Assembly: GCF_014207745.1 (NCBI RefSeq)
Contig: NZ_JACHJB010000004.1
Coordinates: forward strand, 558,001-622,000
Source of the DNA: Nonomuraea muscovyensis
Lineage (GTDB): Bacteria > Actinomycetota > Actinomycetes > Streptosporangiales > Streptosporangiaceae
Length of the DNA: 64,000 bases
Direction: 5' to 3'
In this document: piece by piece, positions 42,945 to 51,270 of the stretch
How the letters are laid out: each line of letters opens with the position of its first letter
Position numbering within the stretch: the stretch's first letter is position 1
Program-made: the position numbers and the translations under genes
The notes under the pieces: model-generated
The model's input: only the letters and a program-made list of their open reading frames with translations
The model's database searches: none
Told to the model about the DNA's origin: nothing

Positions 42945-44615
42945 ATGAGCGACGACGTCCGGCGGGTGATCCGCTCCCCGCGCGGCACGGACCTGTCCTG
43001 CCAGGGCTGGCAGCAGGAGGCCGCCTACCGGATGCTGCACAACAACCTGGACCCCGAGGTCGCGGAGCATCCGGACAAGCTCGTCGTCTACGGCGGCACC
43101 GGCAAGGCGGCCCGCGACTGGCCGTCGTTCGACGCCATCGCCCGCACACTCCAGGGGCTCAAGCAGGACGAGACCCTGCTCGTGCAGTCGGGCCGCCCGG
43201 TCGGCGTGATGCGCACGCACGAGTGGGCGCCGCGCGTCCTGCTCGCCAACTCCAACCTCGTCGGCGACTGGGCCACCTGGGAGGAGTTCCGCCGGCTGGA
43301 AGCGCTCGGGCTGACGATGTACGGGCAGATGACGGCCGGCTCGTGGATCTACATCGGCACCCAGGGCATCCTGCAGGGCACCTACGAGACGTTCGCCGCC
43401 GTGGCCGCCAAGCGGTTCGGCGGCTCGCTGGCCGGCACGATCACGCTCACAGCCGGGCTCGGCGGCATGGGCGGCGCCCAGCCGCTGGCCGTCACCATGA
43501 ACGACGGCGTCGCCATCTGCGTCGACTGCGACCCGTCCCGCATCTCCCGCCGCATCGAGCACCGCTACCTCGACGTGCAGGCGTCGTCGCTGGACGAAGC
43601 ACTGCGGCTCGCGGTCGAGGCCCGCGACGCACGCCGCCCGCTGTCGATCGGGCTGCTCGGCAACGCCGCCGATGTGCTGCCCCGGCTGCTGGCGATGGAC
43701 GCCCCCATCGACGTGGTCACCGACCAGACCTCGGCGCACGACCCGCTGGCCTACCTGCCGCTCGGCACGGCGTTCGAGGACATGCGCGACGAGGTCGCCA
43801 AGGACCCGGCCGGGTTCACGCAGCGGGCCCGCGAGTCGATGGCCAGGCACGTCGAGGCCATGGTGGGCTTCATGGACCGGGGCGCCGAGGTCTTCGACTA
43901 CGGCAACTCGATCCGCGGCGAGGCCAAGCTGGCGGGCTACACCAGGGCGTTCGACTTCCCCGGGTTCGTCCCGGCGTACATCAGGCCGCTGTTCTGCGAG
44001 GGCAGGGGGCCGTTCCGCTGGGCGGCGCTGTCCGGCGACCCGCGCGACATCGCGGCCACCGACCGGGCCATCCTCGACCTGTTCCCGGAGAACGAGTCGC
44101 TGGCCCGGTGGATCAAACTGGCCGGGGAACGTGTCGCCTTCCAGGGACTGCCCGCCCGCATCTGCTGGCTCGGCTACGGCGAACGCGACAAGGCGGGCCT
44201 CAGGTTCAACGAGATGGTCGCCTCCGGCGAGCTGCGCGCCCCGATCGTCATCGGCCGGGACCACCTCGACTGCGGGTCGGTCGCCTCGCCGTACCGGGAG
44301 ACCGAGGCCATGCTCGACGGCTCCGACGCGATCGCCGACTGGCCGCTGCTCAACGCCATGGTCAACGTCGCCTCCGGCGCTTCCTGGGTGTCGATCCACC
44401 ACGGTGGCGGCGTCGGCATCGGCCGGTCGATCCACGCCGGTCAGGTGGCCGTGGCCGACGGCACCGAGCTGGCCGCCCAGAAGCTGGAGCGCGTCCTGAC
44501 CAACGACCCCGGCATGGGCGTGATCCGGCACGTGGACGCCGGCTACGACCGGGCCGCCGAGGTGGCGGCCGAGCGCGGTGTGCCGATCCCGATGGCGGGC
44601 GGCGACTCCCGGTGA
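42945..44615 (+). CDS. hutU: Urocanase
   Basis: 556-aa urocanate hydratase (typical length about 555). Converts urocanate to 4-imidazolone-5-propionate with tightly bound NAD+ as electrophile. NAD-binding GLGGMGGAQPLAVTMNDGV near residue 178, WIYIGTQGILQGTYETFAA near 130, FEYGN-like FDYGNSIRGEAK near 320, active-site Cys region ARICWLGYGERDKAGL near 405. ATG 42945 follows AAGGAG at 11 nt. It is separated from the regulator by a 112-bp CCAC-rich spacer and overlaps the next gene by 4 nt. Confidence 0.93.
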   Translation: MSDDVRRVIRSPRGTDLSCQGWQQEAAYRMLHNNLDPEVAEHPDKLVVYGGTGKAARDWPSFDAIARTLQGLKQDETLLVQSGRPVGVMRTHEWAPRVLLANSNLVGDWATWEEFRRLEALGLTMYGQMTAGSWIYIGTQGILQGTYETFAAVAAKRFGGSLAGTITLTAGLGGMGGAQPLAVTMNDGVAICVDCDPSRISRRIEHRYLDVQASSLDEALRLAVEARDARRPLSIGLLGNAADVLPRLLAMDAPIDVVTDQTSAHDPLAYLPLGTAFEDMRDEVAKDPAGFTQRARESMARHVEAMVGFMDRGAEVFDYGNSIRGEAKLAGYTRAFDFPGFVPAYIRPLFCEGRGPFRWAALSGDPRDIAATDRAILDLFPENESLARWIKLAGERVAFQGLPARICWLGYGERDKAGLRFNEMVASGELRAPIVIGRDHLDCGSVASPYRETEAMLDGSDAIADWPLLNAMVNVASGASWVSIHHGGGVGIGRSIHAGQVAVADGTELAAQKLERVLTNDPGMGVIRHVDAGYDRAAEVAAERGVPIPMAGGDSR

Positions 44616-44836
44616 CGGACCGCACCCCTGACGGGCACGCCCTCCCGGTGACGGACCACACCCCTGACGGGCACGCCCTCCCGGCCACGGACCACACCCC
44701 TGACGGGCACGCCCTCCCGGCCACGGACCACACCCCTGACGGGCACGCCCTCCCGGCCACGGACCACACCACCGACCAACACACCCCACAGACCGAGCGC
44801 ACCACCACCGACCAACACACCCCACAGACCGAGCGC
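44612..44836 (+). repeat. 36-bp and 33-bp coding tandem repeats
   Basis: Four almost identical 36-bp units (44612-44755) encode TDHTPDGHALPA-like 12-mers, with a partial fifth. From 44768 two 33-bp units encode TTDQHTPQTER, with a degraded third after 44836. All units keep the reading frame of the downstream hydrolase. There are no unique spacers, so this is not a CRISPR array. Confidence 0.9.
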
Positions 44837-46090
44837 GCCGCCATCGACCAACACGCTCTGCAGAACGCCGAGCGGACCGCCACCGACCTGCGGCGCCGGT
44901 TCGAGCAGGTCTGGGAGGCGCTCGCCCGGGTCGGCGACGGCGGGGCCGCCGGCTACCACCGCTTCGCCTGGACGCCGGTGGACCTCGCCCTGCGCGGCTG
45001 GTTCGAGGAGCAGGCGGCGCGGCGCGGCATGACGTACGAGCGGGACCGCAACGGCAACCAGTGGGCCTGGTGGGGCCCGCCGGGGCCCGGCGCGGTGGTG
45101 ACCGGCAGCCACCTGGACAGCGTGCCGGGTGGCGGCGCCTTCGACGGGCCGCTCGGCGTGGTGTCGGCGTTCCTCGCCGTGGACGAGCTGCGCGAGCGCG
45201 GCGTCACGCCGGCCCGCCCGCTGGCCGTCGTGAACTTCACCGACGAGGAGGGCGCCCGCTTCGGCGTGGCCTGCGTCGGCAGCCGCCTGCTCACCGGCGT
45301 GCTCTCCCCCGCCGACGCCCGCGAGCTGCGCGACGCCGACGGCGTGACCCTGGCCGAGGCGATGCGCGCGGCCGGCGCCGACCCCGGCGCGCTCGGCCGC
45401 GACGAGGAGGCGCTGGCGCGCATCGGCGCGTTCGTGGAGCTCCACATCGAGCAGGGCCGCGGGCTCGCCGACCTGGACGCCCCGGTCGGCGTGGCCAGCG
45501 CCATCTGGCCGCACGGCCGCTGGCGCTGCACCTTCCACGGCGAGGCCAACCACGCCGGCACCACCCGCCTGGCCGACCGGCACGACCCGATGCTGCCCTT
45601 TGCCTCCACCGTGCTCGCCGCCCGGGACTCCGCCGAACGGCTCGGCGCGCTGGCCACGTTCGGCAAGGTCCGCCTCGACCCCAACGGCACCAACGCGATC
45701 CCGTCCCGGGTGGACGCCTGGCTCGACGGGCGTGCCCCCGACGCCGAGACGGTGCGGGCCATGGTGGCCGAGATCACCGCCGCCGCCCGTACGGCGGCGG
45801 CAGGGCACGGCGTGCGCGTCGAGGTCGTCGCCGAGTCCACCACCCCGGTCGTCCGGTTCGGCGACGAGCTGCGAGACCGGATCGTGGCGGTCCTCGGCGG
45901 GGTTCCGGCCCTGCCCACCGGAGCCGGGCACGACGCGGGCATCCTGTCGGCGTCCGTCCCGAGCGCCATGATCTTCGTCCGCAACCCCACGGGGGTGAGC
46001 CACAGCCCCGCCGAACACGCCGGCGTCGACGACTGCGTCGCCGGCGTGGCGGCCCTGGCCTCGGTGCTGGAGCAACTGGCATGCCGGTGA
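44612..46090 (+). CDS. M20 amidohydrolase (allantoate/N-carbamoyl type) of hut operon
   Basis: 492-aa M20-family hydrolase. Zinc ligands: GSHLDSVPGGGAFDGPLGV (His, Asp), FTDEEGARFG (Glu pair), ELHIEQG, and NHAGTTRLADRHD; C-terminal PTGAGHDAGIL has the last His. The catalytic core starts only near residue 91. Residues 1-85 are tandem repeats. GTG 44612 overlaps the hutU stop (GTGA), and I see no other in-frame ATG or GTG before the core, so the repeats are probably translated. It likely removes the N-formyl group from N-formylglutamate in place of HutG; inferred from its place before hutF. Confidence 0.82.
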   Translation: MTDRTPDGHALPVTDHTPDGHALPATDHTPDGHALPATDHTPDGHALPATDHTTDQHTPQTERTTTDQHTPQTERAAIDQHALQNAERTATDLRRRFEQVWEALARVGDGGAAGYHRFAWTPVDLALRGWFEEQAARRGMTYERDRNGNQWAWWGPPGPGAVVTGSHLDSVPGGGAFDGPLGVVSAFLAVDELRERGVTPARPLAVVNFTDEEGARFGVACVGSRLLTGVLSPADARELRDADGVTLAEAMRAAGADPGALGRDEEALARIGAFVELHIEQGRGLADLDAPVGVASAIWPHGRWRCTFHGEANHAGTTRLADRHDPMLPFASTVLAARDSAERLGALATFGKVRLDPNGTNAIPSRVDAWLDGRAPDAETVRAMVAEITAAARTAAAGHGVRVEVVAESTTPVVRFGDELRDRIVAVLGGVPALPTGAGHDAGILSASVPSAMIFVRNPTGVSHSPAEHAGVDDCVAGVAALASVLEQLACR

Positions 46091-47622
46091 CCCGCTACTA
46101 CGCCGACCACGCCTGGCTCGGCGGTGGCCGTACGGTCGCCGGGGTGATCATCGAGGTCACCGGCGACCGCATCAGCGCACTCCACCCCACCACGTCCCCT
46201 CCTCACCCCGCGCCCGACCTAACCCCCCGACCCACCTCCCAGCCCGTGTCCCGGCCTGCCTCCCACCCCACCCCCCAACCCGCGCCCGAACTCTCCGGAC
46301 TGCCGGCAGCACGCCGGGGAACAACCGGCCCGCCGCCGGGCACCGTTCACCTGCGCGGCGTCACCCTGCCGGGGTTGGCCAACGCCCACTCGCACGCCTT
46401 CCACCGGGCGCTGCGCGGGCGCACCCAGCGCGAGCGCGGCACCTTCTGGACGTGGCGGGAGCAGATGTACGGCGTCGCGGCCCGCCTCACCCCGGACGGC
46501 TACCACGCCCTGGCCCGCGCGGTCTACGCCGAGATGGCCCTGGCCGGGGTGACCTGCGTGGGCGAGTTCCACTACGTGCACCACGACACCGGCGGCCGGC
46601 CGTACGCCTCCCCCAACGCCATGGGAGAGGCGCTCGTCGCGGCCGCCGCCGACGCGGGCCTGCGGATCACCCTGCTCGACACCTGCTACCTGCGGGGCGG
46701 CATCGGCGCTGCGTTGGAGGGGCCGCAACTGCGGTTCGGCGACCGTGACGCCGAGGCGTGGGCCGAGCGGGCCGCCGGGTTGCGGGGCGGCGGGCACGCC
46801 AGGATCGGCGCCGCCGTCCACTCGGTCCGCGCCGTCCCCGCCGACCAGCTCGCCACGGTCGCGGGCTGGGCTCGCGAGCGGGGCGCGCCGCTGCACTTCC
46901 ACCTGTCCGAGCAGGTCGCCGAGAACGAGGCGTGCCTGGCCGAGTACGGGCGCACCCCGGCGGCGCTGCTGGCCGAGCACGGCGCGCTCGGCCCGCTCTC
47001 GTCCGCCGTGCACGCCACCCACCTCACCTCACGGGACATCGCCCTGCTCGGTGGTTCGCGCACCACCGTGTGCCTGTGCCCCACCACCGAACGCGACCTC
47101 GCCGACGGCATCGGCCCGGCCCGCTCCCTCGCCGACGCGGGCGCCCCGCTCTCGCTCGGCAGCGACAGCAACGCGATCGTGGACCTGCTGGAGGAGGCGC
47201 GTGGCGTGGAACTGGACGAACGGCTCGCCACCCGGCACCGCGGGCACTGGCTCGCGGCCGACCTGCTGCGGGCGGCCACCTCGGACGGCCACGCCTCCCT
47301 CGGCTGGCCGGAGACGGGCCGCCTGGAGGTGGGGGCCCCGGCCGACTTCGTGACCGTGGGACTCGACTCGGTCCGGATGGCCGGTGCGCCCGTGGACGCG
47401 CTGCTGGAGTCGGTGGTGTTCGGGGCGACGGCGGCGGACGTCCGGGAGGTGGTCGTCGCCGGCCGGCCCATCGTGTCGGCCGGCCACCACCTCCTGGTCG
47501 AGAACGTCCCCGCCGCCCTGTCCGCAGCCATCACCTCCCTCACCACCTCCGGACCCCCGGCCTCGGGCGCAGGACGCTCCGGTGGTACCGCTTCGATCCC
47601 GACGGGGGACGCGCATGAGTGA
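46081..47622 (+). CDS. hutF: Formimidoylglutamate deiminase
   Basis: 513-aa amidohydrolase-superfamily deiminase converting N-formimidoyl-L-glutamate to N-formyl-L-glutamate and ammonia. Metal motif GLANAHSHAFHRAL (HxH), TFWTWREQMYGVAARL, FHLSEQVAENEACLAEYG, HATHLTSRD, and LGSDSNAIVDLLEEAR with the catalytic Asp. The family is about 450 aa; the excess is a Pro/Thr/Ser-rich insertion at about residues 37-85 between the first beta-strands and the HxH strand. ATG 46081 overlaps the M20 stop by 10 nt. Implies the five-step histidine route via formylglutamate. Confidence 0.88.
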   Translation: MPVTRYYADHAWLGGGRTVAGVIIEVTGDRISALHPTTSPPHPAPDLTPRPTSQPVSRPASHPTPQPAPELSGLPAARRGTTGPPPGTVHLRGVTLPGLANAHSHAFHRALRGRTQRERGTFWTWREQMYGVAARLTPDGYHALARAVYAEMALAGVTCVGEFHYVHHDTGGRPYASPNAMGEALVAAAADAGLRITLLDTCYLRGGIGAALEGPQLRFGDRDAEAWAERAAGLRGGGHARIGAAVHSVRAVPADQLATVAGWARERGAPLHFHLSEQVAENEACLAEYGRTPAALLAEHGALGPLSSAVHATHLTSRDIALLGGSRTTVCLCPTTERDLADGIGPARSLADAGAPLSLGSDSNAIVDLLEEARGVELDERLATRHRGHWLAADLLRAATSDGHASLGWPETGRLEVGAPADFVTVGLDSVRMAGAPVDALLESVVFGATAADVREVVVAGRPIVSAGHHLLVENVPAALSAAITSLTTSGPPASGAGRSGGTASIPTGDAHE

Positions 47623-48796
47623 CTCCTTCCTCATCGACAACATCGGCTCGCTCGTCACCAACGACCCCGCGCTGGGCGAGGGGATTCTCGGCCTGGTGGA
47701 GGACGCGGCACTGGTCGTCGAGGACGGCCTCGTGACCTGGGCCGGCCCGAGGTCGCGGATTCCCGAGGGGGCCGCGCGGGAGCGGTTCGACGCGGGTGGC
47801 CGGGCGGTCGTTCCGGGGTTCGTGGACAGCCACGCGCACCTGGTGTTCGCCGGTGACCGAACCCGTGAGTTCGAGGCCCGGATGTCCGGCCGGCCGTACA
47901 CCGCGGGCGGCATCCGCACCACCGTCGCGGCCACCCGTGCCGCCACGGACGACGAGCTGCGCGCCAACGTCCGGCGGCTCGTCGCCGAGGCGCTGCGGTC
48001 GGGCACCACGACCGTCGAGTGCAAGTCGGGGTACGGGCTGACCGTCGAGGACGAGGCCCGGAGCCTGCGCCTGGCCGGCGAGCGGACCGACGAGGTGACC
48101 TACCTCGGCGCGCACGTGGTGCCCCCGGAGTACGCCGAGAAGCCGGACGCCTACGTCGACCTGGTGCGCGGCGAGATGCTGGACGCGTGCGCGCCGCACG
48201 CCCGGTGGATCGACGTCTTCTGCGACCGCGGGGCCTTCGACGGCGACCAGACCCGGGCCATCCTGGCCGCCGGGAAGGAACGGGGCCTCGTGCCGAGGGT
48301 GCACGCCGGTCAGCTCGGGCCCGGCCCGGGTGTGGCGATCGCCGTCGAGCTGGGCGCGGCGTCGGCCGACCACGTGACACACCTCAGCGACGCCGACGTC
48401 GAGGCGCTGGCCTCCAGTGAGACGGTGGCGACCCTGCTGCCGGGCGCGGAGTTCTCCACCCGCTCCCCGTACCCGGACGCACGCCGCCTCCTCGACGCGG
48501 GCGCCACCGTGGCCCTGGCCGCCGACTGCAACCCCGGCTCCAGCTACACCACCAACATCCCGTTCTGCATCGCCCTGGCCGTACGCGACATGAACATGAC
48601 CCCGGCGGAAGCCGTCTGGGCCGCCACGATGGGCGGCGCCCGCGCGCTGCGCCGCACGGACGTGGGCCGCCTCTCCCCGGGCGCACGCGCGGACGTGGTG
48701 CTGCTGGACGCCCCCTCCCCCGTCCACCTCTCCTACCGCCCCGGCGTGCCGCTGGTCGCCCAGGTCTGGCAGAACGGCACCCCCCGACTCCCTTGA
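47615..48796 (+). CDS. hutI: Imidazolonepropionase
   Basis: 393-aa amidohydrolase opening the imidazolone ring to N-formimidoyl-L-glutamate. Metal ligands in PGFVDSHAHLVFAGDR (HxH near residue 72), KSGYGLTVEDE near 140, RVHAGQLGPGPG (His near 230), ADHVTHLS, and ALAADCNPGSSYTTN with the metal Asp near 308. ATG 47615 overlaps the hutF stop by 8 nt. Last gene of the operon. The 194-bp spacer after it contains a start-less frame (about 48855-49000) reading RRLFEDGLPASSWSLTDLTA, perhaps a gene relic. Confidence 0.92.
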   Translation: MSDSFLIDNIGSLVTNDPALGEGILGLVEDAALVVEDGLVTWAGPRSRIPEGAARERFDAGGRAVVPGFVDSHAHLVFAGDRTREFEARMSGRPYTAGGIRTTVAATRAATDDELRANVRRLVAEALRSGTTTVECKSGYGLTVEDEARSLRLAGERTDEVTYLGAHVVPPEYAEKPDAYVDLVRGEMLDACAPHARWIDVFCDRGAFDGDQTRAILAAGKERGLVPRVHAGQLGPGPGVAIAVELGAASADHVTHLSDADVEALASSETVATLLPGAEFSTRSPYPDARRLLDAGATVALAADCNPGSSYTTNIPFCIALAVRDMNMTPAEAVWAATMGGARALRRTDVGRLSPGARADVVLLDAPSPVHLSYRPGVPLVAQVWQNGTPRLP

Positions 48797-48990
48797 CCCG
48801 TGAACGGCAGAGCCCTCGCGAGGGGCGCGCTCGGCGCGACTACGCGGGCTTCGGCGGCTGTTCGAGGACGGCCTGCCCGCGTCGTCCTGGTCGCTCACCG
48901 ACCTGACGGCGGCCGGACCGGAGCCGCCCGCCTGGTCCATGACCGCATCCGACGACGGAGGCGAGATCTCGGCGGACCGCCCGGTGGCGC

Positions 48991-49797
48991 TCACCGGCGC
49001 CTGCGGCGGACGGCGCGGATGCGGGACAGGATGCGGGTCGTCTGGGCCGGGTCGGGTCGCCAGCCCCGGGCGATGAGGGCGTTGGCCACGTGCTCCAGCA
49101 GGGCGGCCGCCTGGCCGGGGATCACGTCCTTGCGGACGGGGATGACGTGCCACCCGCGCCGCTGCAGCTCCTCCCGGCGGGCGCCGTCGTGGCGCTGGTC
49201 GGCGGCCGAGGTGTGGTGGTCTTGGCCGTCGTATTCGACGGCCAGCCGATAGGGCTCCCAGCCCAGGTCGAGGTAGGCGGAGCGGCCTGCGGTGAGCGGC
49301 ACGTGGATCTGGGTGCCGGGTCTCGGCAGCCCGCCGTCCACGAGGATGACGCGCAGCCAGCTCTCTCGTGGCGATCTCGCTCCCGGGTCGGCCAGGGACA
49401 GCAGGTCGCGCAGATGCCAGGAGGGCGCCCGGCGCCACAGCGCCTCCAGGTCCACTCCGCGCCGGGCGAACTGGTCGAGCGCGGCCACCGCCTCCAGACG
49501 CGGCAGCCATCGGGCGCAGTCGAGCGCCGTGCGCTCGGGTGTGGTGACGCGGACGCCCCGGTGCTCGGTGGCGTCCTCGGCGGGCAACGGTGCCGGGTGG
49601 GTGACGCAGCCGGGCAGCGCCAGGTGGCCGGGCGCGATCAGCTCGACGGGCCAGTCGGTCTCGGGTGTGCCCTGGCTCAGCACGTGCAGACCCCACACGT
49701 GCGCGGCCGTCTGGCGGCAGGCGACGGCCTGCGGCACCGCCCGGGTGACGTGCCGGGCGCGGTCCAGCAGGGTGACCGGGGAAAGGAGCGGGTTCAC
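48991..49797 (-). CDS. DUF559/VSR-fold putative endonuclease-like protein
   Basis: 268-aa protein whose C-terminal half (residues about 180-260) is a VSR-like PD-(D/E)XK fold: YLDLGWEPYRLAVEYDGQDH, then REELQRRGWHVIPVRKDVI. The N-terminal part (AHVWGLHVLSQGTPETDWPV, then VTTPERTALDCARWLPRLEA) resembles the AbiEi-like domain of the common actinobacterial DUF559 proteins. GTG 49797 lacks a good ribosome-binding site, so the start is uncertain. No partner toxin, methylase or helicase is adjacent. Function unknown. Confidence 0.72.
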   Translation of the reverse strand: MNPLLSPVTLLDRARHVTRAVPQAVACRQTAAHVWGLHVLSQGTPETDWPVELIAPGHLALPGCVTHPAPLPAEDATEHRGVRVTTPERTALDCARWLPRLEAVAALDQFARRGVDLEALWRRAPSWHLRDLLSLADPGARSPRESWLRVILVDGGLPRPGTQIHVPLTAGRSAYLDLGWEPYRLAVEYDGQDHHTSAADQRHDGARREELQRRGWHVIPVRKDVIPGQAAALLEHVANALIARGWRPDPAQTTRILSRIRAVRRRRR

Positions 49798-49993
49798 GTC
49801 GCCCAGGGTGACGCGCCGATGCGGCCACCCGGGTCACCGAACGCGGTTCTGTGGATGACTGCGGGGTATCCACAGACTGCCGGGTCACATGCCTACCGCA
49901 GGTGGTGGGAGCCGGGTGCGCACGGCGCGTCGGGTATGGAGCGCTGACCGCCGGACGCGTCCGGCCCACCCGCACGCCGGCGCGGGGGCCGGG

Positions 49994-51028
49994 TCACGGC
50001 CAGGAGCTGTCCTGGTCGGGGTCGCCGCCGTCGGACAGCAGCCGGACGTCCGACTCGACCATCATCGACACCAGTTCGTCGAACGACACCGTCGGCTCCC
50101 AGCCGAGCTGCATCCGGGCCTTCTTCGGGTCGGCGCACAGCAGGTCCACCTCGGCCGGCCGGTGCAGGGCCCGGTCGGTCACGACGTGGCGCTCCCAGTC
50201 GAGCCCCGCGGCCGAGAACGCCGCCTCCACCAGTTCCCTGACGGACTTCATGCGACCGGTGCCGATCACGTAGTCCTCGGGCCGGTCCGCCTGCAGCATG
50301 AGGTGCATGGCCCGCACGTAGTCGCCGGCGAACCCCCAGTCGCGCCGCGCCTCCAGATTGCCCAGGCGCAGCTCGGTGGCCAGCCCGAGCTTGATGCGGG
50401 CCACGCCGAGCGACACCTTGCGGGTGACGAACTCGGCCCCGCGCCGCGGCGACTCGTGGTTGAACAGGATGCCGGACACGGCGAACATGCCGTAGGACTC
50501 GCGGTAGTTCTGGGTGAGGAAGTGCCCGTACGCCTTGGCCACGCCGTACGGCGAGCGGGGGTGGAAGGCGGTGCTCTCCGTCTGGGGCGTCTCGCTGACC
50601 TGGCCGAACATCTCCGACGACGACGCCTGGTAGAAGCGGATCTGGCCGTTCGGCGTCCCGCCCCGCGACACGCCCGAGCAGACCCTGATGGCCTCCAGCA
50701 CGCGCAGCACGCCCATGCCCGTGACCTCGGCGGTCAGCTCCGCCTGCTCCCACGACATCGGCACGAAGGAGATGGCCCCGAGGTTGTAGACCTCGTCGGG
50801 CTGCACCCGCTCGACGGCCGAGATGAGCGAGCCCTGGTCGAGCAGGTCGCCGCGGACCACCTGCACGTCGGCGAGCAGCTTGCGCATCCGCGACACGCGC
50901 GGGTTGGCCTGGCCGCGCGCCAGCCCCCACACCTCGTAGCCTTGCGCGAGGAGGTGTTCCGCCAGATAGGAACCGTCCTGGCCGGTGATGCCGGTGATCA
51001 ACGCGCGCCTGGCCAACCGGTCCTCCAT
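49994..51028 (-). CDS. gmd: GDP-mannose 4,6-dehydratase-like enzyme
   Basis: 344-aa extended SDR. NAD(P)-binding ITGITGQDGSYLAEHLL (residues 9-25), YNLGAISFVPMSWEQ near 82, catalytic YGVAKAYGHFLTQNYRE (YxxxK) near 160, FNHESPRRGAEFVTRK near 188, and RRDWGFAGDYVRAMHLML near 220. These are GDP-D-mannose 4,6-dehydratase signatures (first step to GDP-6-deoxyhexoses). ATG 51028 begins the fold; a longer reading from 51223 would run through the divergent promoter. Divergent from the glycosyltransferase cluster with a shared KstR-type site, so it may supply its activated sugar. Confidence 0.86.
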   Translation of the reverse strand: MEDRLARRALITGITGQDGSYLAEHLLAQGYEVWGLARGQANPRVSRMRKLLADVQVVRGDLLDQGSLISAVERVQPDEVYNLGAISFVPMSWEQAELTAEVTGMGVLRVLEAIRVCSGVSRGGTPNGQIRFYQASSSEMFGQVSETPQTESTAFHPRSPYGVAKAYGHFLTQNYRESYGMFAVSGILFNHESPRRGAEFVTRKVSLGVARIKLGLATELRLGNLEARRDWGFAGDYVRAMHLMLQADRPEDYVIGTGRMKSVRELVEAAFSAAGLDWERHVVTDRALHRPAEVDLLCADPKKARMQLGWEPTVSFDELVSMMVESDVRLLSDGGDPDQDSSWP

Positions 51029-51094
51029 CTCGCTACCGCGTCCGCTTGGGAGGGAATGTACAACCCTGCCTCCCGGCCCAGCACCACGACCACC

Positions 51095-51108
51095 TAGAAC
51101 TTGTTCTA
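51095..51108. promoter_or_regulatory. KstR box between gmd and glycosyltransferase
   Basis: TAGAACTTGTTCTA matches TnnAACnnGTTnnA exactly and is also a 6-bp-arm inverted repeat (TAGAAC/GTTCTA). It lies 67 bp from gmd and 163 bp from the glycosyltransferase, in the only A/T-rich part of the spacer. Confidence 0.6.
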
Positions 51109-51270
51109 CCGAATCACGCTCGGTCACGCCAACGTCGCAGTTGGCACGGCCTACGGCGGAGGTGAGGAACAATTCTCGGCAATCTACCGGATGGTAGCCT
51201 TTCGCATTAAGGTCATCTTTCACGGTACACGCCCGTCTCGTGGGCCTACCGGGCGGAGAAAGGGGTGTCC

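Noticed and set aside
42936..44825. Long antisense frame opposite urocanase
   Set aside because: Urocanase on the plus strand is unmistakable; the antisense product begins in the tandem repeats and has no domain.
44612..44836. Repeat block considered as a CRISPR array
   Set aside because: Units are end to end without variable spacers, are in frame with a hydrolase, and no cas gene is present.
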